Assembly (NCBI RefSeq): GCF_014109725.1
Contig: NZ_CP058554.1
Span: 310,001 to 374,000, forward strand
Length of the DNA stretch: 64,000 nt
DNA from: Comamonas piscis
GTDB lineage: Bacteria > Pseudomonadota > Gammaproteobacteria > Burkholderiales > Burkholderiaceae_C
Direction of reading: 5' to 3'
Positions 18,710 through 25,291 of the stretch are shown here, piece by piece. A program made the translations under genes and the position numbers. Below the pieces are notes generated by a model. That model searched no databases, was not told the DNA's origin, and worked only from the letters and a program-made list of their open reading frames with translations. Each line of letters opens with the position of its first letter. The first letter of the stretch is position 1.

Positions 18710-19041
18710 ATTTTCTTCTAAGTCGCATCAATCGGTCAGGATGCCCTAATTGCGGGCATTTATATTTCAAACTATATCAAACGTCTCGTTCTACATGCCC
18801 CAAATGTCATCAAGAAGTCCGCACGGATGTATGGATAGTGAGAGCAGTAGAAACAATTATAACTTTACCAATCCTCTGGCTAATTCTAACTGCGTTACGA
18901 ATTTTTTTAGATGACTCAACTGGAATTTTGTCATGTTTTTTACTAAGCATTCCCGCAAAAATTTGCGATATATTCGTTGCGCAGCGCTTTGTGACCGCAT
19001 ATTGTGCCTGTAACGAATTAGAAAATGGAGATAAAAGCTGA
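18688..19041 (+). CDS. Zinc-ribbon membrane protein overlapping the RHS tip; candidate immunity protein
   Basis: A 117-residue protein overlapping the 3' end of the RHS gene by 22 bp in another frame. An N-terminal zinc ribbon (CPNCGHLYF, then CPKCHQEV) is followed by one or two hydrophobic helices (ETIITLPILWLILTALRIF and SCFLLSIPAKICDIFVA) and a CAC near the C-terminus. A strong AGGAGG site (18679-18684) lies inside the RHS gene, 3 nt before the ATG at 18688 and 15 nt before a second in-frame ATG at 18700, so the exact start is uncertain. Position directly after and overlapping a polymorphic toxin tip is the classic place for the cognate immunity gene; that role is inferred. The AT-rich codon use differs sharply from the core genome. 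Confidence 0.72.
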   Translation: MQFNMSLNFLLSRINRSGCPNCGHLYFKLYQTSRSTCPKCHQEVRTDVWIVRAVETIITLPILWLILTALRIFLDDSTGILSCFLLSIPAKICDIFVAQRFVTAYCACNELENGDKS

Positions 19042-19170
19042 CATAAATAAATTGAAATATTATTAAAGCTATTTTGGAAAATTGAAAACTCAATCAAAAT
19101 TTGATTAGTATTTTTTTATTGAGCAATCGATACTCTTCGTGACGTGTTTCATCATGCTACATTAAATAAA

Positions 19171-19542
19171 ATGAAAAAGTCGAAGGCAATTTATATTTCA
19201 GCAATTGCATTAGCGTGTGTGGCAGGACTTGTTCTAGGCATTAAAAACAACAAAGAACTCACAAATAAAACCGTACAAAAAATGACAGATGGTTTTCTAG
19301 CCATTAAAGCTGGAGATGAAATCATCCAGTCCAATGACATCAGAATAGCAATAGAAAAAAATGATGATTTGGGTTGTTATTTTGAGAAAATCTCTGAGTC
19401 ACCATTGAGAGATTTAAATACATGCCTACAAAATCCTCTTTGTGTGCAGATGTTCAATGCAAATCACCCCTTTAATATTAAAAATATCAGCAATGCTTTT
19501 CAAAAAGGTAAGTTCTGCAAAAATAAACAAGCCGACAAATAA
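19171..19542 (+). CDS. Small membrane-anchored four-cysteine protein, copy A (immunity candidate)
   Basis: A 123-residue protein starting MKKSKAIYISAIALACVAGL, a single N-terminal signal anchor, followed by a predicted extracytoplasmic helical domain. Four cysteines in the C-terminal half follow the spacing C-x15-C-x5-C-x24-C (CLQNPLC in the middle, GKFC near the end), suggesting two disulfides. The start at 19171 was preferred over 19144 because the hydrophobic anchor begins there. The next gene overlaps by one base (TAATG) and encodes a protein with the same pattern. Low GC and location behind the RHS tip suggest an immunity role. No family was recognised. Confidence 0.72.
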   Translation: MKKSKAIYISAIALACVAGLVLGIKNNKELTNKTVQKMTDGFLAIKAGDEIIQSNDIRIAIEKNDDLGCYFEKISESPLRDLNTCLQNPLCVQMFNANHPFNIKNISNAFQKGKFCKNKQADK

Positions 19543-19904
19543 TGAAAAACTATATTTTAGAAAAAAGAATAGTATATGCAATGTCTATTGCAATCTGCTT
19601 CTATATTTGTTATCAAGTTGGAACCATAGTAAACAAGCAAAATGCCTTAATCACTAGCTTTACAAAAAAAGAGTATGTTTTAGCGTCTGCAGCAGCGATT
19701 AGACTTCAGACACTGGAAACATTAGACAAAAATATTGGTGATAAAACCGCAACCACTTGCATATTAGAGAAGGAGGTCTTGCGGCTATCTCAGAATTGGA
19801 ATTACTGCAAATCTCAACCGGAGTGCATACATAATCTGCGCGGAGTCAAATATCCCAAAACAAACGAAATTATCAATGCGTTAAAAAAAGATCAATGTAC
19901 CTAA
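19542..19904 (+). CDS. Small membrane-anchored four-cysteine protein, copy B (paralogue of copy A)
   Basis: A 120-residue protein whose ATG overlaps the stop of copy A (TAATG), so translation is probably coupled. It has an N-terminal anchor (VYAMSIAICFYICYQVG), then a charged helical segment, then four cysteines with spacing C-x15-C-x5-C-x23-C (CKSQPEC in the middle, KKDQC at the end). The last segment, NEIINALKKDQC, aligns with KNISNAFQKGKFC of copy A. The two are diverged duplicates. They may be periplasmic immunity proteins guarding against related RHS tips. No homologous family is known to me. Confidence 0.72.
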   Translation: MKNYILEKRIVYAMSIAICFYICYQVGTIVNKQNALITSFTKKEYVLASAAAIRLQTLETLDKNIGDKTATTCILEKEVLRLSQNWNYCKSQPECIHNLRGVKYPKTNEIINALKKDQCT

Positions 19905-19930
19905 CAGCCGCCAACACCTCCAAGCAATAG

Positions 19931-20004
19931 GTTGCTCAGGTTCACGCCTGATGGCGGCCAAAAAGCTTTAGTCCGCAGCCCTAACGCCCCCCAACCTGAG
20001 CAAC
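19931..20004. repeat. 12-bp perfect inverted repeat flanking about 50 bp
   Basis: GTTGCTCAGGTT at 19931-19942 is the exact reverse complement of AACCTGAGCAAC at 19993-20004. A second, interleaved inverted pair (GCCGCCA at 19907-19913 and TGGCGGC at 19952-19958) lies beside it. There is no T-run, so a simple terminator is unlikely. It marks the join between the low-GC immunity genes and the relic of an RHS core. Confidence 0.6.
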
Positions 20005-20007
20005 TCA

Positions 20008-20058
20008 CAGGTCCTGAAGGATGTCAACGGCCAGATCGCCTGGGAGGCCTGGCGTTAG
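20008..20058 (+). pseudogene. Relic of a second RHS core gene
   Basis: Translated from 20008 this reads QVLKDVNGQIAWEAWR then a stop. The intact RHS gene at about 18165-18200 reads TDSNGQIVWAASLDPWG, and the DNA around GGCCAGATCG-CTGGG is closely similar. It is too short to be functional. It indicates that a second RHS 3' end once stood here, and that the small gene after it may have been its partner. Confidence 0.6.
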
Positions 20059-20178
20059 TAATGGGAGTTGTGTGTTGATCACTACGCCAACCCCGAACGG
20101 CATATGCCCCGCGCAACCAACAACCAGACTGGTTTGCGGTCCGGTCATTGGGCCAATGCCATGATGGAGCCTATTGCT

Positions 20179-20418
20179 ATGAAGATGTGGTTTCGTAAGT
20201 ACATCAGACTGATAGCAGTTTTGACAGTGGCTACCTTCGCTGCAACTGCATACTACTTTGCTCCAAGCAAGGGAGAAAGGCAGGCGATGGAATTGGAGGC
20301 ATGCAAGAAAAAGTGCGCACCCCGTGCAGGAGTCATGGAAGGGCAGCGTGGGTTACCCAATGCATCATCGACAGAAAGGCGGAATCATCTTCGATTTGCG
20401 AAGTGCGCCTGTCGTTGA
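20179..20418 (+). CDS. Small single-anchor cysteine-rich protein after the RHS relic
   Basis: A 79-residue protein starting MKMWFRKYIRLIAVLTVATF, a signal anchor, followed by a short charged domain with four cysteines (LEACKKKC and FAKCACR). A GGAG site (20166-20169) is placed 9 nt before the chosen ATG; the longer frame from 20068 would run back through the RHS relic. It looks like another small toxin-locus protein, perhaps an orphan immunity gene left after its toxin was lost. Function is not recognised. Confidence 0.55.
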   Translation: MKMWFRKYIRLIAVLTVATFAATAYYFAPSKGERQAMELEACKKKCAPRAGVMEGQRGLPNASSTERRNHLRFAKCACR

Positions 20419-20538
20419 GGCATGGGAAAAAGGCGCCAGTCTCAGATTAAATCCAAGGCTACCACTGCACGCCGTATAGGTACCGACTCCCATTTTCCTT
20501 TCTCTTCATCTAAACAAAAACATCCACCCAGGTAGGCT

Positions 20539-20964
20539 ATGGCGTTGAACTGGAGATCATTCCTATATTTAACCTTCTCGCATGTGGCATCCTCGACTTT
20601 GGTTGTGGCATACAACTGGGATGCAATTAACAGAAGATTGCATCGCTACACCACTGACTTAATTCTCAGCTACTTTTTTTGGTCGTTATTTTTATTGATT
20701 GCCATACTTCTAACACGTCGACTCAAAAACGGCCTGTTAGCTGGCTTTTTTATGCCCTACTTTGCCTCAATCCTTTCATATTCATTTGTTATGGAAACAG
20801 GTATTCTCAAACAATTAATACGCTCAGACGGCATTGATTACTTGAGCGTATTGGCAATTATCTTGACTGCTCCTTATTTAATGATATGGGGACCAATTAT
20901 CTCCACGACAAGCGTTTTGACAACATGGCTATTAAACCGAAATGCGAGAATTTCAATCAAATAG
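20539..20964 (+). CDS. Four-helix membrane protein of unknown function
   Basis: A 141-residue integral membrane protein with hydrophobic segments at about 8-24 (FLYLTFSHVASSTLVVAY), 42-58 (ILSYFFWSLFLLIAILL), 65-86 (GLLAGFFMPYFASILSYSFV) and 104-131 (VLAIILTAPYLMIWGPI and onward). The base composition is AT-rich compared with flanking core genes. It sits at the right end of the vgrG-rhs island and could be a further immunity or cargo gene; nothing in the sequence decides this. Confidence 0.6.
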   Translation: MALNWRSFLYLTFSHVASSTLVVAYNWDAINRRLHRYTTDLILSYFFWSLFLLIAILLTRRLKNGLLAGFFMPYFASILSYSFVMETGILKQLIRSDGIDYLSVLAIILTAPYLMIWGPIISTTSVLTTWLLNRNARISIK

Positions 20965-21490
20965 AAGTGATAAAGTAAACTCCAAGACTTTAAAAAATGC
21001 TCGACTGATGTTCTCTATGACGGTCGATATAAAAATCGACAATGAGATCTGCAGATAATTGTTTCTCCCCTCCCACAATGCCCCGCGCAGGCATTCAATC
21101 ATCGCTGAAGAATTGGTGAGTCCCCACACACTAATAGCAACACCTGCTTCAGGTTCCTACAACCCAACTTGCTCGCGCAAATACTAGGCTCTCTCACCCT
21201 TGACAGGACGGTGACGAGCGCCAACATCGCGTCATCCAGCCCCTTGCAGACCATGGCTCACCGCCGCGCCAACGGTCGCAGATGGCGCACGCTGCCTCCC
21301 GCTCAGCAGCACATCGCCGAAACCACATTCCCCTTCCCCCTCTACCTGACCTCTGGCAAAGCACGCCAGCCTCACGCCGCATGCATCAATCGCATTGCAA
21401 TCACATGTATTCGTATTTCATCTAATACTAATCTTATTAAGAATTAGCGATCATCGGGTCCTCTCCTCCAAACTTTGGACCCGTGGGCAT
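20965..21490. other. Intergenic region closing the RHS island; promoter of the hydroxyacid cluster
   Basis: About 525 bp with no convincing gene. A 92-codon frame at 21169-21447 has no family resemblance. The last 100 bp are AT-rich with small dyads (TAAT-CTT-ATTA near 21428-21438) that could be promoter or IclR-operator elements. A stem GGGTCC/GGACCC (21456-21461 with 21477-21482) lies 8 bp before the first gene of the next operon, in its leader. Confidence 0.5.
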
Positions 21491-22921
21491 ATGGACTTGA
21501 TTCAGAACCTCATCGCGTTGCTCGGTGAAAGCGCAGTACTTCGCAGCCAGCAAGACCTGGCCGGCCATGTGACGGACTGGCGCGGCCGCTACCAGGGCCA
21601 GGCCCAGTGCGTTGTGTTCCCGTCAACGACGGCGCAAGTGGCAGCGGTGGTGCAGCTCTGCCATGCGGCGCAGGTGCCGGTGGTAGCGCAGGGTGGCAAC
21701 ACCAGCTTGTGCGAAGGCGCGATTCCGCGTGCCGATCTGCCCGAGACGGTGGTCATCAACCTGGGGCGGATGCGCCAGGTGCGTGCGGTGGATCCGGCCA
21801 ACAACTCGATGGTGGTGGATGCGGGCTGCGTGCTGCAGACCGTGCAAGAGACGGCCCGCAGCCATGGGCGACTCTACCCGGTGAGCCTGGGTGCCGAAGG
21901 CTCCTGCCAGATCGGCGGCAACATTGCGACCAATGCCGGCGGCACGGGGGTGCTGCGCTACGGCAATACCCGCGAGAACGTGCTGGGCCTCGAAGTGGTG
22001 CTGCCCGATGGCCGCATCTGGGAAGGGCTCTACGGCCTGCGCAAGAACAACACCGGTTTTGACATCAAGCATTTGTTCATTGGCTCCGAAGGCACGCTGG
22101 GCATCATCACCGGCGCCACGCTCAAGCTGCACCCGCTGCCCACGGCGCGTGCGATGGCCTGGCTGGCGGTGGAGTCGCCCCAGGCGGCCATCGACATGCT
22201 GGCCCGGTTCCAGAGCCGTTGCAGCGCCTCGCTGTCGGCCTTTGAGATGGTCAATGATGTACAGCTGAACATTGTGCTGAACCATGTGGCCGACCGCCGC
22301 GCGCCCCTCAGCCCCAGCTACCCCTGGCATGTGCTGGTGGAGCTGACCGATACCTGCGACGAGGCCCTGCTGTCCGCCGCGCTGGAAGAGACTCTGTCGG
22401 CCGCCGCCGAAGAGGGCATGCTGCTGGATGCCGCCATCGCCACCAACGGCAAGCAACAGGCCGACTGGTGGGAGGTGCGCCACAGCGTCTCCGAAGGCAA
22501 CAAAAAGGCCGGCATCGGCATCAACACCGACCCGGCCGTGCCGCTGTCGGCCATCCCAGCCTTTATCACCCAAGCCACGGCTGCAGCGCACCGCATCGTG
22601 CCGGGCGCGCCGATCATCATTGTGGCCCACCTGGGCGACGGCAATGTGCACTTCATCCCGCAACTGCAGTTTGCGCAGTGGCAGGCGCTCAGCCCCGCCG
22701 AGCAGGACCAGCTCTCGCACAGCGTCAAGCAGGCCGTCAACGAAGTGGCCTGCGCGCTGGCCGGCACCTTCAGCGCCGAGCACGGCATCGGCCAGGTGCT
22801 GACCGACGAGATGGCGCTGTTCAAGCACGCCGTCGAGCTCGATCTGATGCATGCCATCAAGCGCGCCATCGATCCGCAGCAGCGCTTCAACCCCGGGCGC
22901 CTGCTGCCGCCCACTCCCTGA
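21491..22921 (+). CDS. FAD-linked 2-hydroxyacid dehydrogenase (GlcD / D-2-hydroxyglutarate dehydrogenase-like)
   Basis: A 476-residue FAD enzyme with an N-terminal PCMH-type FAD-binding domain (GGNTSLCEGAIP near 75-86, NIATNAGGTGVLRYGNTRENVLG near 145-167) and a C-terminal FAD-oxidase domain (HLGDGNVHF near 380-388; GTFSAEHGIGQ near 428-438). Family members oxidise D-2-hydroxyacids such as D-lactate, glycolate or D-2-hydroxyglutarate, passing electrons to an acceptor protein or quinone. The start at 21491 gives the normal N-terminus; 32 upstream in-frame residues are in the AT-rich leader. It is the first gene of a seven-gene unit with an ABC importer and an FMN dehydrogenase. Confidence 0.88.
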   Translation: MDLIQNLIALLGESAVLRSQQDLAGHVTDWRGRYQGQAQCVVFPSTTAQVAAVVQLCHAAQVPVVAQGGNTSLCEGAIPRADLPETVVINLGRMRQVRAVDPANNSMVVDAGCVLQTVQETARSHGRLYPVSLGAEGSCQIGGNIATNAGGTGVLRYGNTRENVLGLEVVLPDGRIWEGLYGLRKNNTGFDIKHLFIGSEGTLGIITGATLKLHPLPTARAMAWLAVESPQAAIDMLARFQSRCSASLSAFEMVNDVQLNIVLNHVADRRAPLSPSYPWHVLVELTDTCDEALLSAALEETLSAAAEEGMLLDAAIATNGKQQADWWEVRHSVSEGNKKAGIGINTDPAVPLSAIPAFITQATAAAHRIVPGAPIIIVAHLGDGNVHFIPQLQFAQWQALSPAEQDQLSHSVKQAVNEVACALAGTFSAEHGIGQVLTDEMALFKHAVELDLMHAIKRAIDPQQRFNPGRLLPPTP

Positions 22922-22971
22922 TCCTCTCCCTCCCTTGACTTCCCCTGCCTCTTCCTTCGAAAGGACACTTT

Positions 22972-24048
22972 ATGACTGAGATCACTACCTCCCGTCGCAC
23001 CGCACTGAAGGCGGCCGTGGCTGGCGCAGGCCTGATTGCTGCACCTGCCGTACTGCGTTATGCCCGTGCCACGTCCAAGCGTATCGTGGTGCGTGATGAC
23101 GGCGGTATCTACACCAAGGCCTATGGCGCGGTGTACTACAAGCCCTTCACGCAGAAGACCGGCATCGAAGTGGTGGGGGTGCAGGCAACGGCCGAGCCCG
23201 TGGCGCAGATCCGCAGCATGGTCGAGACCAAGAACTACACCTGGGACATGGCCAAGATCAGCCAGCCCGCCATCCTGCTGCTGACCGAAGGCGGCAAGGT
23301 GCTGCTGGAAAAGCATGGCCTGGAGAACGACCCCTTCGTCAAGACCATCCCGGCGCAGTACATGTCGTCCTACGGCGTGGGCACCAATGTCTACAGCACC
23401 GTGCTGGCCTACCGCGAAGAGGCCTTCAAGGGCCGCGCAGCGCCCAAGTCCTGGGCGGATTTCTGGAACGTCAAAGACTTCCCCGGCCGCCGTGGCATCC
23501 GCAAGCACCCGTTTGACACGATGGAGCAGGCGGCCATGGCTTCTGGCGTGCCTGCAGCGCAGCTGTACCCGCTGGATCTGGACCGCGCCTTCAAGGCCCT
23601 CGACGAGATCAAGCCCAAGGTCGATGTCTGGTGGAACTCGGGTGCCCAGGTCGAGCAGATGCTCAAGTCCGGCGAAGTGGACATGATCGCTACCTGGGTG
23701 TCGCGCCCGCAGTCGGCCAATGCCGATGGCGCCAAGATCGGCATCGTCTGGAACCAGAACATCTGGGGCGTGGACAGCTGGTCCATCCTGGCGGGCACGC
23801 CCAATGCCGATGCCTGCCGCGAGTTCATCAAGTTCGCGTCTGAACCCCAGCGCATGGCCTCGCTCAGCCAGTACTTTGCCGCTGGCGTGACCCAGCCCGA
23901 GGCCTTCAAGTACATCAAGCCCGAGGTGGCCAAGGATTCGCCGACCTATCCCGACAACATCAAGAACGGCGTGCAGATCGATGCCAAGTACTGGGTGGCC
24001 AACCAGGCTGCGGTGATCGAGAAGTTCAACGGCTGGGTGCTGAAGTAA
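22972..24048 (+). CDS. Pot-type ABC transporter substrate-binding protein with Tat-like signal
   Basis: A 358-residue periplasmic binding protein of the spermidine/putrescine (PotD/PotF-like, SBP_bac_8) group. The N-terminus TSRRTALKAAVAGAGLIAAP is a twin-arginine-type signal. The mature part contains DDGGIYTKAYGAVYYKPFTQKTG and motifs WNSGAQVEQMLKSGEVDMIATW and WGVDSWSILAGTPNADACREFI typical of the family. The ligand is unlikely to be a polyamine, given the neighbouring acid dehydrogenases; a hydroxy- or keto-acid is inferred. It lies 50 bp after the FAD dehydrogenase. A strong stem-loop follows the gene, perhaps stabilising its transcript. Confidence 0.9.
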   Translation: MTEITTSRRTALKAAVAGAGLIAAPAVLRYARATSKRIVVRDDGGIYTKAYGAVYYKPFTQKTGIEVVGVQATAEPVAQIRSMVETKNYTWDMAKISQPAILLLTEGGKVLLEKHGLENDPFVKTIPAQYMSSYGVGTNVYSTVLAYREEAFKGRAAPKSWADFWNVKDFPGRRGIRKHPFDTMEQAAMASGVPAAQLYPLDLDRAFKALDEIKPKVDVWWNSGAQVEQMLKSGEVDMIATWVSRPQSANADGAKIGIVWNQNIWGVDSWSILAGTPNADACREFIKFASEPQRMASLSQYFAAGVTQPEAFKYIKPEVAKDSPTYPDNIKNGVQIDAKYWVANQAAVIEKFNGWVLK

Positions 24049-24072
24049 GCGCTGCCCGCCAGAGATGACGAC

Positions 24073-24098
24073 GCCTGCAGCGGCACACCGCTGCAGGC
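24073..24098 (+). other. Intercistronic stem-loop after the binding-protein gene
   Basis: GCCTGCAGCGG (24073-24083) pairs perfectly with CCGCTGCAGGC (24088-24098) around a CACA loop. No T-run follows, so it is not a classic terminator. Such hairpins commonly protect the 3' end of binding-protein mRNA and give more binding protein than ATPase/permease. Confidence 0.7.
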
Positions 24099-24196
24099 AC
24101 GAGGGAGTCTCTGCAAAGCGTCCTGCCTGGGGCGAGGGTTTTGCAGAGCCTCCGTAGTTTCATTCGTTGCACACCGCTGCAATGGAGTCCATTGAA

Positions 24197-25291
24197 ATGA
24201 AGAACATAAAACTGTCGATTGCGGGCCTGACCAAGCGCTATGGCTCCTTTGTCGCGCTGCACCCCACCAACCTGGAAGTGCCTGAGGGCGAGTTCCTGAC
24301 CCTGCTGGGCCCCTCGGGCTCGGGCAAGACCACCTTGCTGAGCATGATCGCCGGCCTGTCCGTGCCCGATGGCGGCCAGCTGCTGATCAATGGCAAAGAT
24401 GTGACCTATGGCGCGCCTTATGAGCGCGACATCGGCATGGTGTTCCAGAACTATGCGCTGTTCCCGCACATGACGATTGCCGAGAACATCGCCTTTCCGC
24501 TGAAGATGCGCAAGCTCGACCGCGCCACCGCGATGAAGCGCGCGCTGGAGGCGCTGGAGCTGGTCCACCTGCCCCATGTGGCGCAGCGTTTTCCCAAAGA
24601 GCTGTCGGGCGGCCAGCAGCAGCGCATTGCGCTGGCACGCTGCCTCGTCTACAAGCCCTCCATCGTGCTGATGGATGAGCCGCTGGGCGCCCTCGATAAA
24701 AAGCTGCGCGAGCACATGCAGCTGGAAATCAAGCGCATCCACCGCGAGGCCGGCACCACCATCGTCTATGTGACCCACGACCAGGAAGAGGCGATGACCA
24801 TGTCGGACCGCATCTGCCTGATGGATGGCGGCCGCATTGCGCAGCTAGGCACACCGGCGGACCTGTACTTCCGCCCGCGCACGCCCTTTGTGGCCGATTT
24901 CTTGGGCGAGAGCAATCTGTTCAAGGGCACCGTGGTGGCCAGCCAGGGCGGCCAGGTCAAAGTGGCCTTGGCGGGTACCCAGACCGAGCTGCTGGCAACC
25001 ACCGAGCAGCCGCTGGCCAACGGCGCCAAAGTCAGCGTGATGGTGCGCCCGCAAAACATGGCCGCTGCCGCAGCCGCACAAGGCGCCAGCGAGCGCTTCA
25101 GCGGCCAGCTGCTCGACACGATGATCACCGGCAGCCTCACCAAGCTCTACCTGAAGGCGCCCGCGCTCAGCACCGCGCCGGTGGTGCTGTCCTTCCCGAC
25201 CTCCATCGCCAAGCATGACCACGCGCTGGGCAGCAGCCTGGAGTTTGGCTGGTCCAGCAGTGACGCCGTCGCCGTGCCGGAGACCGCATGA
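24197..25291 (+). CDS. ABC transporter ATP-binding protein (PotA-like)
   Basis: A 364-residue ATPase that powers the importer. Walker A GPSGSGKTT is at about 38-46, the Q-loop follows FQNYALFPHMT, the signature is LSGGQQQR, Walker B is IVLMDEP, and the H-loop is VYVTHDQEEA. A C-terminal TOBE domain (from about 285) is typical of the polyamine/iron/maltose-type group. The start at 24197 was chosen because a GGAG site lies 9 nt upstream; alternatives are 24182 and 24167. Its stop overlaps the permease start by 4 bp (ATGA). Confidence 0.93.
   Translation: MKNIKLSIAGLTKRYGSFVALHPTNLEVPEGEFLTLLGPSGSGKTTLLSMIAGLSVPDGGQLLINGKDVTYGAPYERDIGMVFQNYALFPHMTIAENIAFPLKMRKLDRATAMKRALEALELVHLPHVAQRFPKELSGGQQQRIALARCLVYKPSIVLMDEPLGALDKKLREHMQLEIKRIHREAGTTIVYVTHDQEEAMTMSDRICLMDGGRIAQLGTPADLYFRPRTPFVADFLGESNLFKGTVVASQGGQVKVALAGTQTELLATTEQPLANGAKVSVMVRPQNMAAAAAAQGASERFSGQLLDTMITGSLTKLYLKAPALSTAPVVLSFPTSIAKHDHALGSSLEFGWSSSDAVAVPETA

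Noticed and set aside
18857..19093. Short minus-strand frames opposite the zinc-ribbon gene
   Set aside because: AT-rich DNA gives chance frames; the plus-strand gene has a strong ribosome site and zinc-ribbon motifs.
19899..20058. Possible integron attC site (ACCTAAC at one end, GCGTTAG at the other)
   Set aside because: The ends do not form the paired core sites required, the spacing is long and the right end falls inside the RHS relic. The match is probably chance.
21169..21447. 92-codon frame in the region before the FAD dehydrogenase gene
   Set aside because: No ribosome site, no family resemblance and mixed composition.
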